A DNA stretch of 64,000 nucleotides. It comes from CAWHXG01 sp963833235 (GTDB lineage Bacteria > Pseudomonadota > Alphaproteobacteria > Rhodobacterales > Rhodobacteraceae). The notes under the pieces were generated by a model. It did no database searches, had not been told where the DNA came from, and saw only the letters and a list, made by a program, of their open reading frames with translations. This document shows positions 7,240 to 15,944 of the stretch, piece by piece (positions within the stretch are counted from its first letter, which is position 1; every line of letters begins with the position of its first letter). The position numbers and the translations under genes were made by a program. The stretch covers positions 372,001 through 436,000 of the forward strand of contig CAWHXG010000006.1 of NCBI GenBank assembly GCA_963833235.1. Direction: 5' to 3'.

Positions 7240-8472
7240 ATGCCCGCCCCCGTGACCGCCAAGCAACCGTCGCGCGCGGAGTTCGTGGCGCTTCTCGCCA
7301 TGCTGATGGCGACAATCGCCATCTCGATCGACGCGATGCTGCCGGCGCTGCCCGGCATCGCCGCGGAGCTGACGCCGGATGCCCCCAACCGCGCGCAGTT
7401 CGTGGTGACCAGTTTTCTGCTCGGCCTCGGCATCGGGACGCTGGTGGTCGGCCCCATCTCGGACGCGATCGGGCGCAAGCGCACCATCCTGATCACCGCC
7501 ACGCTCTTTTGCATCGGCGCGGCGCTGGCCTGGGCGGCGCCCTCGCTGGAGCTGCTGCTGGCCGCCCGGGTGATCCAGGGCCTCGGCGGCGCCGGCGCCC
7601 GCGTGGTGGCCTTCGCGATCATCCGAGACAGGTTCTCGGGGCGGGCCATGGCGCAGATCGTCTCGCTGGTCATCGTCGTCTTCACACTGGTGCCCGCCAT
7701 CGCGCCGCTGATCGGCGCGGGCATCATCAGCATCGCCGGCTGGCGGGCAATCTTCCTGCTCTTCATCGTCTTCGCCATCGTCAGCGTTACCTGGCTTACC
7801 GTGCGCCAGCCCGAAACGCTCGACCCGGCCAATCGCCGCCCCATCAGCGCCAGCAACCTCTGGATCGCCGCGCGCGAGGTTCTGGGCAACGCGATGGTCC
7901 GGCGGACCACGATGGTGCAGGCCCTGGCCTTCGCGACCTTGTTCATCGCCATCTCGACGACGCAGATGGTCTTCGACCAGACCTTCGGCATTCCCGAGGA
8001 ATTCCCGTTCTGGTTCGCCGGGATCGCCGTGATGTCGGCCACGGGCGGCGCGCTCAACGCGTCCCTCGTGATCCGGATCGGGATGCACCGGGTGGTGACC
8101 GGAGCGCTGGCCATGCAGATGGTGATCTGCTCTGCATTCCTAGCCGCGTGGCTTCTGGGGCCCGACGCGCTGCACTTCCCCGCCTATGTCCTCTGGACGA
8201 CGAGCATCTTCTTCATGGCCGGGCTCAGCCTTGGAAACCTGAACTCGATGGCTATGGAGCCGATGGGCCATATCGCCGGCATCGCCTCTTCGGTGATCGC
8301 GGCGCTCGCCACCATGGGGGCGGTGCTGATCGCGGGCCCGGTGGGGCAGCTCTTCGACGGCACGCCGGTGCCGGTGGCCATCGGCGTGCTGGCCAGCGTG
8401 ACCGTCGCGCTGCTGCTGCTGCGCCGGATCGATGCCGATCTGGTGGAACCCGAGGTCGCGCCCGTCCCCTGA
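7240..8472 (+). CDS. Bcr/CflA-family multidrug efflux MFS transporter
   Basis: A 410-residue protein with 12 predicted membrane segments. Landmarks are SIDAMLPALPGIAAEL in the first loop (typical of Bcr/CflA: D-x-x-LPALP), GPISDAIGRKRTIL as the MFS motif A at about residues 69-82, and RVIQGLGGAGARVVAFAIIRD in TM4-5. The family exports bicyclomycin, chloramphenicol or other drugs by proton antiport. The ATG at 7240 lies 13 bp after the upstream gene. It converges on the NhaP antiporter gene with 42 bp between stops. Confidence 0.85.
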   Translation: MPAPVTAKQPSRAEFVALLAMLMATIAISIDAMLPALPGIAAELTPDAPNRAQFVVTSFLLGLGIGTLVVGPISDAIGRKRTILITATLFCIGAALAWAAPSLELLLAARVIQGLGGAGARVVAFAIIRDRFSGRAMAQIVSLVIVVFTLVPAIAPLIGAGIISIAGWRAIFLLFIVFAIVSVTWLTVRQPETLDPANRRPISASNLWIAAREVLGNAMVRRTTMVQALAFATLFIAISTTQMVFDQTFGIPEEFPFWFAGIAVMSATGGALNASLVIRIGMHRVVTGALAMQMVICSAFLAAWLLGPDALHFPAYVLWTTSIFFMAGLSLGNLNSMAMEPMGHIAGIASSVIAALATMGAVLIAGPVGQLFDGTPVPVAIGVLASVTVALLLLRRIDADLVEPEVAPVP

Positions 8473-8514
8473 GGCGATGCCGGGGGCACGTCGGCCCTCC
8501 CGCCGCACGATACG

Positions 8515-9846
8515 TCATAGAGGGGTGCGCGCGGCCTCCTCGCCCTGCAGCCGTTCCGCGTATGGATGCAGTTTCGGCTCTTCCGCGGCGTCCGGGTCAT
8601 CCTCTTCGTCCTCGCCGATGGCGAAGTTGGCAGCGAAGCCATGAACCAGGATCGACAGGCAGATCGTCAGGACCGCGATCCGCCAGACGTCGTCTATCCC
8701 GGGAAAGTCTCCGTGGGTCTGCGCATAGGCGATGTAGAAGACCGAGCCCATGCCGCGGACGCCGAAGAAGGCGATCTTGCCAGCCTGCATCTTCGGGCAA
8801 TCGTAGCCGAACATGGCGATGCCGCCCGCCAGCGGCCGGACGACCAGGATCAGCGCCAGCGCCAGCGCCAGTTCCGGCAGGGTGGTCTCGGCCAGGATAC
8901 CGTTGCCGACGAAGACGCCGAGCCAAAGCAACAGCAACGCCAGCAGGATCGTCTCCAGCTGATCGGCGCCGTGATGCACGAATTTTTCGTAGCTGCCCTT
9001 CTCGGTGCCGCTGCTGCGCGAACGCCCGGCCCGTGCGCAGGCGAAGACCGCCAGGAAGCCATAGCCATCCACCGCCTCGGCCGCGCCGTAGCTCACCATC
9101 GTCGCGGCCAGCACCATCACGATGGAGTTCCAGGCTCCCGCGCGCGCATCGCCGATCCGGCTGAAGGCCAGCCATGAAAGCGCCCGCCCGCAGCCATACC
9201 CCACGATCCATCCGGCCGCGACGCGATAGATGAGGTCGAACCCGACCCAGCCCCAGCCCCAGTCCGGCCAGCCGTCGCCAAGGGCATAGCCCGAGGTCGC
9301 CACCGCGATGGCCAGGTAGATGAAGGGAAAGGCCAGCCCGTCGTTCAGCCCGGCCTCCGCCGTCAGCGCGACCTCCAGCGGGGTTTCGTCGCGCCCCGGC
9401 GGGCCGACCTGCACCGACTGCGCCAGCACCGGATCGGTGGGCGCGAGGGCCGCGGCCAGCAGCAGTGCGGCGGCCAGCGGCAGCCCGGCCAGCGCCATGC
9501 CGCCCCAGGTCACCGCGAGCAAAGTCAGCGGCATCGCCACAATCAGAAGCCGGAAGGTCGGCTGCCAGTTCCGCCAGGTCGCCTTGGTGTCGATGGCCAG
9601 CCCAGCCCCCGCCAGCGAGATGATGACGATCAACTCCGAGGCATGCTCCACGACCTTCGCCGAAAGCTCGTTTGCCCGTGGGTCGATCACGTCGAGCCCG
9701 AGCCAGCCGATCAGCGCGCCGAAGCCCACGTAGATCAGCGGCACGTTCATGATCCGGTAGCGTTCCAGCGCCGGCCGCAGCGTCAGCCCCAGAAGCGCGA
9801 GCCCCAGGAGGCCATAGAAGATGTCGCGCGCATCGAGCGTGCCCAT
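8515..9846 (-). CDS. CPA1-type cation:proton antiporter (NhaP-like)
   Basis: A 443-residue membrane protein with 11-13 hydrophobic segments. The conserved core motif LAAALAPTDPVLAQSVQVG at about residues 130-150 and the following EAGLNDGLAFPFIYLA are the hallmarks of CPA1/NhaP sodium-proton antiporters, where TDP and ND carry the ion-binding acids. It should exchange Na+ or K+ for protons and help control cytoplasmic pH. The cytoplasmic C-tail (about 30 residues) is rich in Glu/Asp (GEDEEDDPDAAEEPK), perhaps regulatory. The ATG at 9846 is the first in frame. Confidence 0.85.
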   Translation of the reverse strand: MGTLDARDIFYGLLGLALLGLTLRPALERYRIMNVPLIYVGFGALIGWLGLDVIDPRANELSAKVVEHASELIVIISLAGAGLAIDTKATWRNWQPTFRLLIVAMPLTLLAVTWGGMALAGLPLAAALLLAAALAPTDPVLAQSVQVGPPGRDETPLEVALTAEAGLNDGLAFPFIYLAIAVATSGYALGDGWPDWGWGWVGFDLIYRVAAGWIVGYGCGRALSWLAFSRIGDARAGAWNSIVMVLAATMVSYGAAEAVDGYGFLAVFACARAGRSRSSGTEKGSYEKFVHHGADQLETILLALLLLWLGVFVGNGILAETTLPELALALALILVVRPLAGGIAMFGYDCPKMQAGKIAFFGVRGMGSVFYIAYAQTHGDFPGIDDVWRIAVLTICLSILVHGFAANFAIGEDEEDDPDAAEEPKLHPYAERLQGEEAARTPL

Positions 9847-9941
9847 CGAGATATCCCTTCAGTCGTCAGAGTGCAGGCGGCGTCGGCGTCGGGCGTTCGC
9901 GGGGCCGTCGCACCCATGGCGCGGCGGCTTTCGAGGGGCGG

Positions 9942-12900
9942 TCATGCGGCCCTGCGCACCTGCCCGGCCTTGCCCGCCAGATCGCGCGCAATGGAGAAGG
10001 CGCCCTTGATCCGCTCGCTCTCCTTCGCCCAGTCGCGCCAGACGACGATCTTGTTGTCCTTGACCTTCGCCTCGCCGTTCTGCGCGCGGATGAACTCCAC
10101 CAGCCCCTCGGGCGAGGCGTACTTGTCGCCGTGGAACTGGATCGTGGCGCCTTTCGGACCCACATCCAGCTTTGCGATCCCGGCCTTCTTGCACTCCGCC
10201 TTGATCCGCACGACGACCAGCAGCGTCTCGACCTCGCGCGGCAGCTTGCCGAAGCGGTCGATCAGCTCTGCGGCAAAGCCTTCCAGCTCCACCTTGGTCG
10301 TCAGGTCGCTCAAGCGACGGTAGAGGCCCAGCCGCACGTCCAGGTCAGGTACATACGCCTCGGGGATCAGCACGGGCACGCCAAGGTTCAACTGCGGCGC
10401 CCAATGGCCATCCAGCTCCGTCAGCCCTTCGCCCGCGCCGGATTTCAGGGCGGCGACAGCCTCTTCCAGCATCTCCCGGTACAACTCGAAGCCGACCTCG
10501 CGGATCTGGCCGGATTGCTCCTCGCCCACGATGTTGCCGGCGCCGCGGATATCCAGATCCTGGCTGGCCAGCGTGAACCCCGCGCCGAGGCTCTCGAGGC
10601 TGCCCAGCACCCGCAGGCGCTTCTCGGCAGTGGCGGTCAGCTTGGCGCGCGGCTTGGTGGTGAGGTAGGCATAGGCGCGGGTTTTCGAGCGCCCCACCCG
10701 TCCGCGGATCTGATAGAGCTGCGCCAGCCCGAACATGTCGGCGTGGTGGATGACCATCGTGTTCGCGGTCGGGATGTCCCAGCCCGGATTCGACGATCGT
10801 CGTAGCCACCAGCACGTCGTACTTGCCGTCGTAGAAGGCGTTCATCCGGTCGTCGAGCTCGCCGGCCGCCATCTGCCCATGGGCGATGACATAGCTTACT
10901 TCCGGCACCTGCTCGCGCAGGAACTCCTCGATCTCGGGCAGGTCGGCGATGCGTGGCACCACGAAGAAACTCTGCCCGCCGCGGAAATGCTCGCGCAGCA
11001 GCGCCTCGCGCACCGTCACCGCGTCGAACTCGCTCACATAAGTGCGGATCGCCAGCCGGTCCACCGGCGGAGTGCCGATGATGCTCAGCTCGCGGACCCC
11101 GGCAAGCGACATCTGCAGCGTTCGCGGGATCGGCGTGGCGGTGAGGGTCAGAACGTGCACGTCGGTGCGCATCGCCTTCAGCCGCTCCTTGTGGTTCACG
11201 CCGAAGCGCTGCTCCTCGTCGATGATCAGCATCCCGAGGTTCTGGAACCGCACCGACTTGGCCAACAGCGCATGGGTGCCGATGACGATGTCGATGGTCC
11301 CGCGGGCGATCCCGTCGCGCGTCATATCGGCCTCCTTGCTGCCGACGAAGCGCGAAAGCTGCCGCACCTCCATCGGGAAGCCGCGGAACCTTTCGGCAAA
11401 GCTCTGGGCGTGCTGCCGGGCGAGAAGCGTCGTGGGTGCGATCACCGCCACCTGCACGCCCGACATCGCCGCCACGAAAGCCGCGCGCATGGCAACCTCG
11501 GTCTTGCCGAAGCCCACGTCGCCGCAGATCAGCCTGTCCATCGGGCTGCCGCTGGCCATGTCGGTCAGCACATCGTCGATGGCCGAAAGCTGGTCTTCCG
11601 TCTCCTCATAGGGAAAGCGCGCGCAGAAGGCGTCCCACATCTCGGGGGGCGGTTCCATGATGGGGGCGCTGCGCAGGGCGCGCTCGGCGGCCGTGCGTAT
11701 GAGCTTGTCGGCGATCTCCTTGATGCGCTCTTTCAGGCGGGCCTTCTTGGCCTGCCACGCACCGCCGCCCAGCTTGTCGAGCATCCCCTCTTCGTGGCCG
11801 AAGCGGCTGAGGAGCTCGATGTTCTCGACGGGCAGGAACAGCCGGTCGCCGCCGGCATATTCCAGCGCCACGCATTCATGCGCGGCCCCCATCGCGGTCA
11901 CCACCTCGAGGCCCTTGTAGCGGCCGACGCCGTGATCGACATGCACGATCAGGTCGCCGGGGCTGAGGCTGGTGGTCTCCGTCAGGAAGTTGTCGGCCCG
12001 CTTCTTGCGCTTGGCAGAGCGGATCAGCCTGTCGCCCAGCACGTCCTGCTCGGACACCACGGTCAGCCCCTCGGCGGTGAACCCGTGCTCCAGCGCCCAG
12101 ACGGTCAGGAAGACGGCGCCGCCCTTCTTGCCCTTCGCCGGCCGCTCCGGCAGGTCGCGGAAAGCGCCGATGTCGCCCGGCCGGTCCAGCCCCTCGTCTT
12201 CCATGAGCCCGCGCAGGCGGTCGCGCGCGCCGTCGGAATAGGACGCGATCACCACCGGCCCATGCTTCTGCCGGTCGCGCACATGGGCGGCGAGCGACTT
12301 GAAGAGGTTGACGTTCTCCTGATTGCGCTCGGGCGAGAAGTTGCGCCCGATCCGCCCGCCGGCATCCCGCGTGCCGGGTCCCGAGGCCTGCGGCAGCGGG
12401 TTGAAGGCCAACGTGCGCCGCCCGTTCAACATCTTCGCCCAGGCGGCATTGTCCAGATAGAGCCGCTCCGGCGGACAGGGCTTGTAGACGCTGTCCATCC
12501 GTCCCTTGGCGTTCATCGCGGCGCTGCGCGTCTCATAGGCATCGGCGATCAGCGTCCAGCGCGCGTCGCGGGCCGGTTCGATCTGATCGTCGAGGCAGAC
12601 CGGCGCGCCGGGCAGATAGTCGAACAGCGTCTCCATCTTCTCGTGGAAGAACGGCAGCCAGTGCTCCATCCCCTGATGCTTGCGCCCGGCGCTCACCGCC
12701 TCGTAGAGCGGATCGTCGCTGCCCGCGGTGCCGAAGAGCCCGCGATAGGTGCTGCGGAACCGCTGGATCGCCGGCTCGTCGAGGATCACCTCGCTGACGG
12801 GCGCCAGCTCTACCACGTCGAGCTTCTCGGTCGTGCGCTGGTTCGATGGGTCGAACCGCCGCGCGCCGTCGAGCGTGTCGCCGAAAAGGTCGAGCCGCAC

Positions 12901-13422
12901 CGGCCCGCCCTCGCCCGGCGGATAGATGTCGATGATCCCGCCGCGCACCGCATAGTCGCCCGGCTCCATCACCGTGGCGCTTCGGCTGAAGCCCATGCGC
13001 ACCAGGAAGGCGCGCAGCGCGGCCTCGTCCACCCGGTGGCCGACCCGCGCGGTAAAAGCGGCCTCGCGCAGGATGTCGCGAGCCGGCACGAACTGGGTGG
13101 CGGCGTTAACGGTGGTCAGCAGAACGAACCGCTTCGGCCCGCCATGGGCCAACGTGGCCAGCGTCGCCATCCGCGCCGCCGAGATCCCCGCATTGGGCGA
13201 GACGCGATCGAAGGGCAGACATTCCCAGGCGGGGAAGGTCAGGACCGGCAGCGAGGGATCCCAGAAGGCCAGCGCCCGGGCCATCGCCTCCAGCCGCCTG
13301 TCGTCGCGGGCGACGTGCAGCACCGGGCCGTCGGCCGCCTCGACCTCGCGCACGACGAGGCTGGCGTCGAACCCCTCCGGGGCCCCGCCGACCTTTACGC
13401 TCATCTTCGCCGGCTCCGCCAT
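9942..13422 (-). CDS. mfd: Transcription-repair coupling factor Mfd (one +1 indel)
   Basis: Once one extra base in CCC at 10778-10780 is removed the gene encodes about 1159 residues, normal for Mfd. It releases stalled RNA polymerase and recruits UvrA. Order of parts: UvrB-like N-domain, RNA-polymerase-interaction domain (LSPGDLIVHVDHGVGRYKGLE), Walker A (CGDVGFGKTEVAMRAAF), DEEQ box (IIDEEQRFGV), helicase motif QIRGRVGRSKTRAYAY and the C-terminal TRCF domain. The frame changes exactly within TIVESGL, where homologues continue DIPTANTMVIHHAD, which is restored by the correction. The start is the ATG at 13422 (MAEPAK); 13404 is an alternative. Confidence 0.9.
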
Positions 13423-13496
13423 TCGGCCGTTCCGTTCCCTATCCGGTCCTGCCACCTATCCGCCGGGCGGGTCATGTCAAGGTGCGGGCGGCGGCC

Positions 13497-14012
13497 TTAG
13501 AGCGCGTAACGCGAGAGGTTGACGTACATCCCCCAGATCGCCGTGAGGAAGATGGCCGCAAGCCCGATCACCTGGACGGTCAGCTTCAGCCGCAGCAGCC
13601 GGTTGCACAGGTCGACCCCGCCAGGCGAGGCCTGGGCGATCCGCGTCGCCGCCCGGAGGCTCAGCCAATGGGTCGCGGCCCCGGGGATCGCGAGCAGCAG
13701 AACCCCCTGCGCCAGCTCGGATCCGTAGATCACCCCCAACCCGAACAGCGCCGTCAAGGCAAAGGCCCAGGCGGCAACGATCAGCATCCCGCCGCGCGCG
13801 GCCATGTCGAGGCGTCGGCGGATCAGCGCCTCCGCCATCGCCTCGAGATCCGCCATGGCGGTGCCGCCATCGCGTGCCGCCACGCGCACCAGATCGACCG
13901 GTACGCCGAGGGGCATGTGGATCGCCCGCATCCAGAGGCCGAGGACGGCCACCCAGTACCACAGGCTCGAGAACGACCGCAGGTCGATGAGATCCAGAAG
14001 GCTGGTCGGCAA
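13497..14012 (-). CDS. DUF599 family membrane protein
   Basis: About 171 residues with four hydrophobic segments. The sequence LIDLRSFSSLWYWVAVLG, then a soluble region with MADLEAMAEALIRRR, and then GAATHWLSLRAATRIA matches the DUF599 pattern of uncharacterised integral membrane proteins. Function is unknown. No ATG precedes the first membrane segment, so the TTG at 14012 is the likeliest start. It lies 74 bp downstream of mfd's start on the same strand and is divergent from hemB. Confidence 0.7.
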   Translation of the reverse strand: MPTSLLDLIDLRSFSSLWYWVAVLGLWMRAIHMPLGVPVDLVRVAARDGGTAMADLEAMAEALIRRRLDMAARGGMLIVAAWAFALTALFGLGVIYGSELAQGVLLLAIPGAATHWLSLRAATRIAQASPGGVDLCNRLLRLKLTVQVIGLAAIFLTAIWGMYVNLSRYAL

Positions 14013-14129
14013 GGGCAGGCTCCGCGTCCGGGGGGTCCGGCCAAAGCAGCTATCAAGCGTGCGGGCGGATTGACAGCCTCCATGGGGCACGGGCAGTTTG
14101 CATCCGGTAAAGACGGGGAGACGCCGGCC

Positions 14130-15200
14130 ATGACAGAGATGCGCACGCCGAAATCGGGCACACCCGGCGTGGGCGATGCCGCGCCCGTGCCCATCGAGGC
14201 GGGGCCTGCCGCCGTTCTGCGCCCCATGCGCCAGCGGCTGCGGCGCACCCGCGCCACATCCGCGATCCGCGGGCTCGTGCGCGAGACGCTGCTGTGCCCC
14301 AAGGACCTGATCTGGCCGATCTTCTTGTGCGACGGTGTGGGCGTGGAGGACCCGGTGGCCTCGATGCCGGGCGTCGTGCGCCGCTCGCTCGACCGGGCGG
14401 TCGCGGCGGCGCGGGAGGCCGTGGACCTCGGCATTCCCGCAATGTGCCTCTTCCCTTACACCGATCCGGCGCTGCGAACCTTGGGCTGCGAAGAGGCCTG
14501 GAACCCCGACAACCTGACCAACCGCGCGATCGCCGCGATCAAGGATGCGGTACCGGACCTGGCGATCATGACCGACATCGCGCTCGACCCCTACAACGCG
14601 GCGGGCCATGACGGGATCGTCCGGAACGGAAAGATCGTGAACGACGAAAGCGTCGATGCGCTGGTGCGCATGGCGCTGGCGCAGGCGTCGGCGGGCGCCG
14701 ACATCCTCGGCCCGTCCGACATGATGGACGGCCGCGTGGGCGCCATGCGCGACGCGCTGGAGGAGGCCGGGCATACCGACGTGTCGATCCTCAGCTACTC
14801 GGCGAAATACGCTTCCGCCTTCTACGGGCCGTTCCGCGACGCGGTGGGCGCCTCGGCGGCGCTGAAGGGCGACAAGAAGACCTATCAGATGGACCCCGCC
14901 AATGCCGACGAGGCGATGCGGCTGGTGGCCCGCGACCTCGCCGAAGGGGCCGACATGGTGATGGTCAAGCCGGGGATCGCCTATCTCGATATCTGCCGCC
15001 GGGTGAAGGACACGTTCGGCGCGCCGACCTATGCCTATCAGGTCTCGGGCGAGTACAGCATGATCGAGGCCGCGGCGGCGAATGGCTGGATCGACGGGCA
15101 GGCGGTGATGATGGAGACGCTGACCGCCTTCAAGCGCGCCGGCTGCAACGGGGTGCTCACATATTTCGCCCCCCGCGCCGCCCGTCTGATGAACGGCTGA
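14130..15200 (+). CDS. hemB: Delta-aminolevulinic acid dehydratase (porphobilinogen synthase)
   Basis: A 356-residue enzyme that condenses two 5-aminolevulinate molecules to porphobilinogen in heme and bacteriochlorophyll synthesis. Both Schiff-base lysines are visible in YSAKYAS and VMVKPG. The region that binds catalytic zinc in other HemB proteins reads DIALDPYNAAGHDG here, with no cysteines, so it belongs to the non-zinc class; the Rhodobacter capsulatus enzyme of this class has been described as metal-independent. The ATG at 14130 has a GGGGAG ribosome site. The first ~30 residues are a variable extension before RRTRAT. Confidence 0.95.
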   Translation: MTEMRTPKSGTPGVGDAAPVPIEAGPAAVLRPMRQRLRRTRATSAIRGLVRETLLCPKDLIWPIFLCDGVGVEDPVASMPGVVRRSLDRAVAAAREAVDLGIPAMCLFPYTDPALRTLGCEEAWNPDNLTNRAIAAIKDAVPDLAIMTDIALDPYNAAGHDGIVRNGKIVNDESVDALVRMALAQASAGADILGPSDMMDGRVGAMRDALEEAGHTDVSILSYSAKYASAFYGPFRDAVGASAALKGDKKTYQMDPANADEAMRLVARDLAEGADMVMVKPGIAYLDICRRVKDTFGAPTYAYQVSGEYSMIEAAAANGWIDGQAVMMETLTAFKRAGCNGVLTYFAPRAARLMNG

Positions 15201-15321
15201 CCCCGCCGCGTTCGTGGATGACAGCCCGCCCCTGCTGGGTTAGGGTTCGCCCCGAGACCCGAACAACGGGCGCCGCATGACGGCACGCATTGCAGGCATA
15301 TCGCAGCAGAGGGCATTACCC

Positions 15322-15873
15322 ATGAACACCACCACCCGGCGCGGATTTGTGTTGGGGGCGCTGGCCCTCACCGCGGCGTGCGACAATTCCGTGAATTCCG
15401 GCGCCGCGAGCGTCATCGATCGCCGCGTGGTCTCGACCCGGGCCTACATGTTCGACCAGTTTCCCGATACCCGCCAGCTGGCCGACACCGCCGCGGGCAT
15501 GCTGATCATGCCGCTGGTGGCCGAAGCCGGCTTCTTCGTGGGTGGCGGCTATGGCGAGGGCGCCCTGCTGATCGACGGTGCGACGGTGGATTACTATTCG
15601 GCCACACAGGCCAGCGTCGGCTTTCAGATCGGCGCTCAGCAATACGCCCATACGATCTTCTTCATGACGCCGGGCGCGCTGCAGCGGTTCCGCACCTCGG
15701 CCGGCTGGTCGGCCGGCGCCGACATCGAATATGTCGGCGGGGAACGCGGGGCGACCCTCGCTTCCGATACGAACCAGGCGCAAAGCGCCGTGATCGCGCT
15801 GATCTTCGCGCAGCAGGGGCTGCGCGTGGGCGCAACGCTGGACGGGACCAAGTACACCCGCATCGTGCGCTGA
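15322..15873 (+). CDS. SYLF/YSC84-domain lipoprotein
   Basis: A 183-residue exported protein. The N-terminus has a twin-arginine-like start (TTRRGFVLGALAL) and a lipobox (LTAAC, cysteine at residue 20), so it is probably a lipoprotein. The body carries the SYLF/Ysc84 pattern with KGLxx-type regions replaced by AAGMLIMPLVAEAGFFVGGGYGEG and QASVGFQIGAQQYAHTIFFMT. SYLF domains bind phosphoinositides in eukaryotes; bacterial members are lipid-binding or uncharacterised. The ATG at 15322 fits the signal sequence. Confidence 0.75.
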   Translation: MNTTTRRGFVLGALALTAACDNSVNSGAASVIDRRVVSTRAYMFDQFPDTRQLADTAAGMLIMPLVAEAGFFVGGGYGEGALLIDGATVDYYSATQASVGFQIGAQQYAHTIFFMTPGALQRFRTSAGWSAGADIEYVGGERGATLASDTNQAQSAVIALIFAQQGLRVGATLDGTKYTRIVR

Positions 15874-15944
15874 GCCGCCATGGCGCCCTTCTCTGCGGCG
15901 TCTGACTTTAGGTCCATCGTCGGGGCCGGAGGCCCGGGGGCCGC

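Noticed and set aside
10735..13500. 921-codon plus-strand ORF
   Set aside because: Entirely antisense to mfd, whose domains and motifs are unmistakable; long shadow frames are expected at this G+C content.
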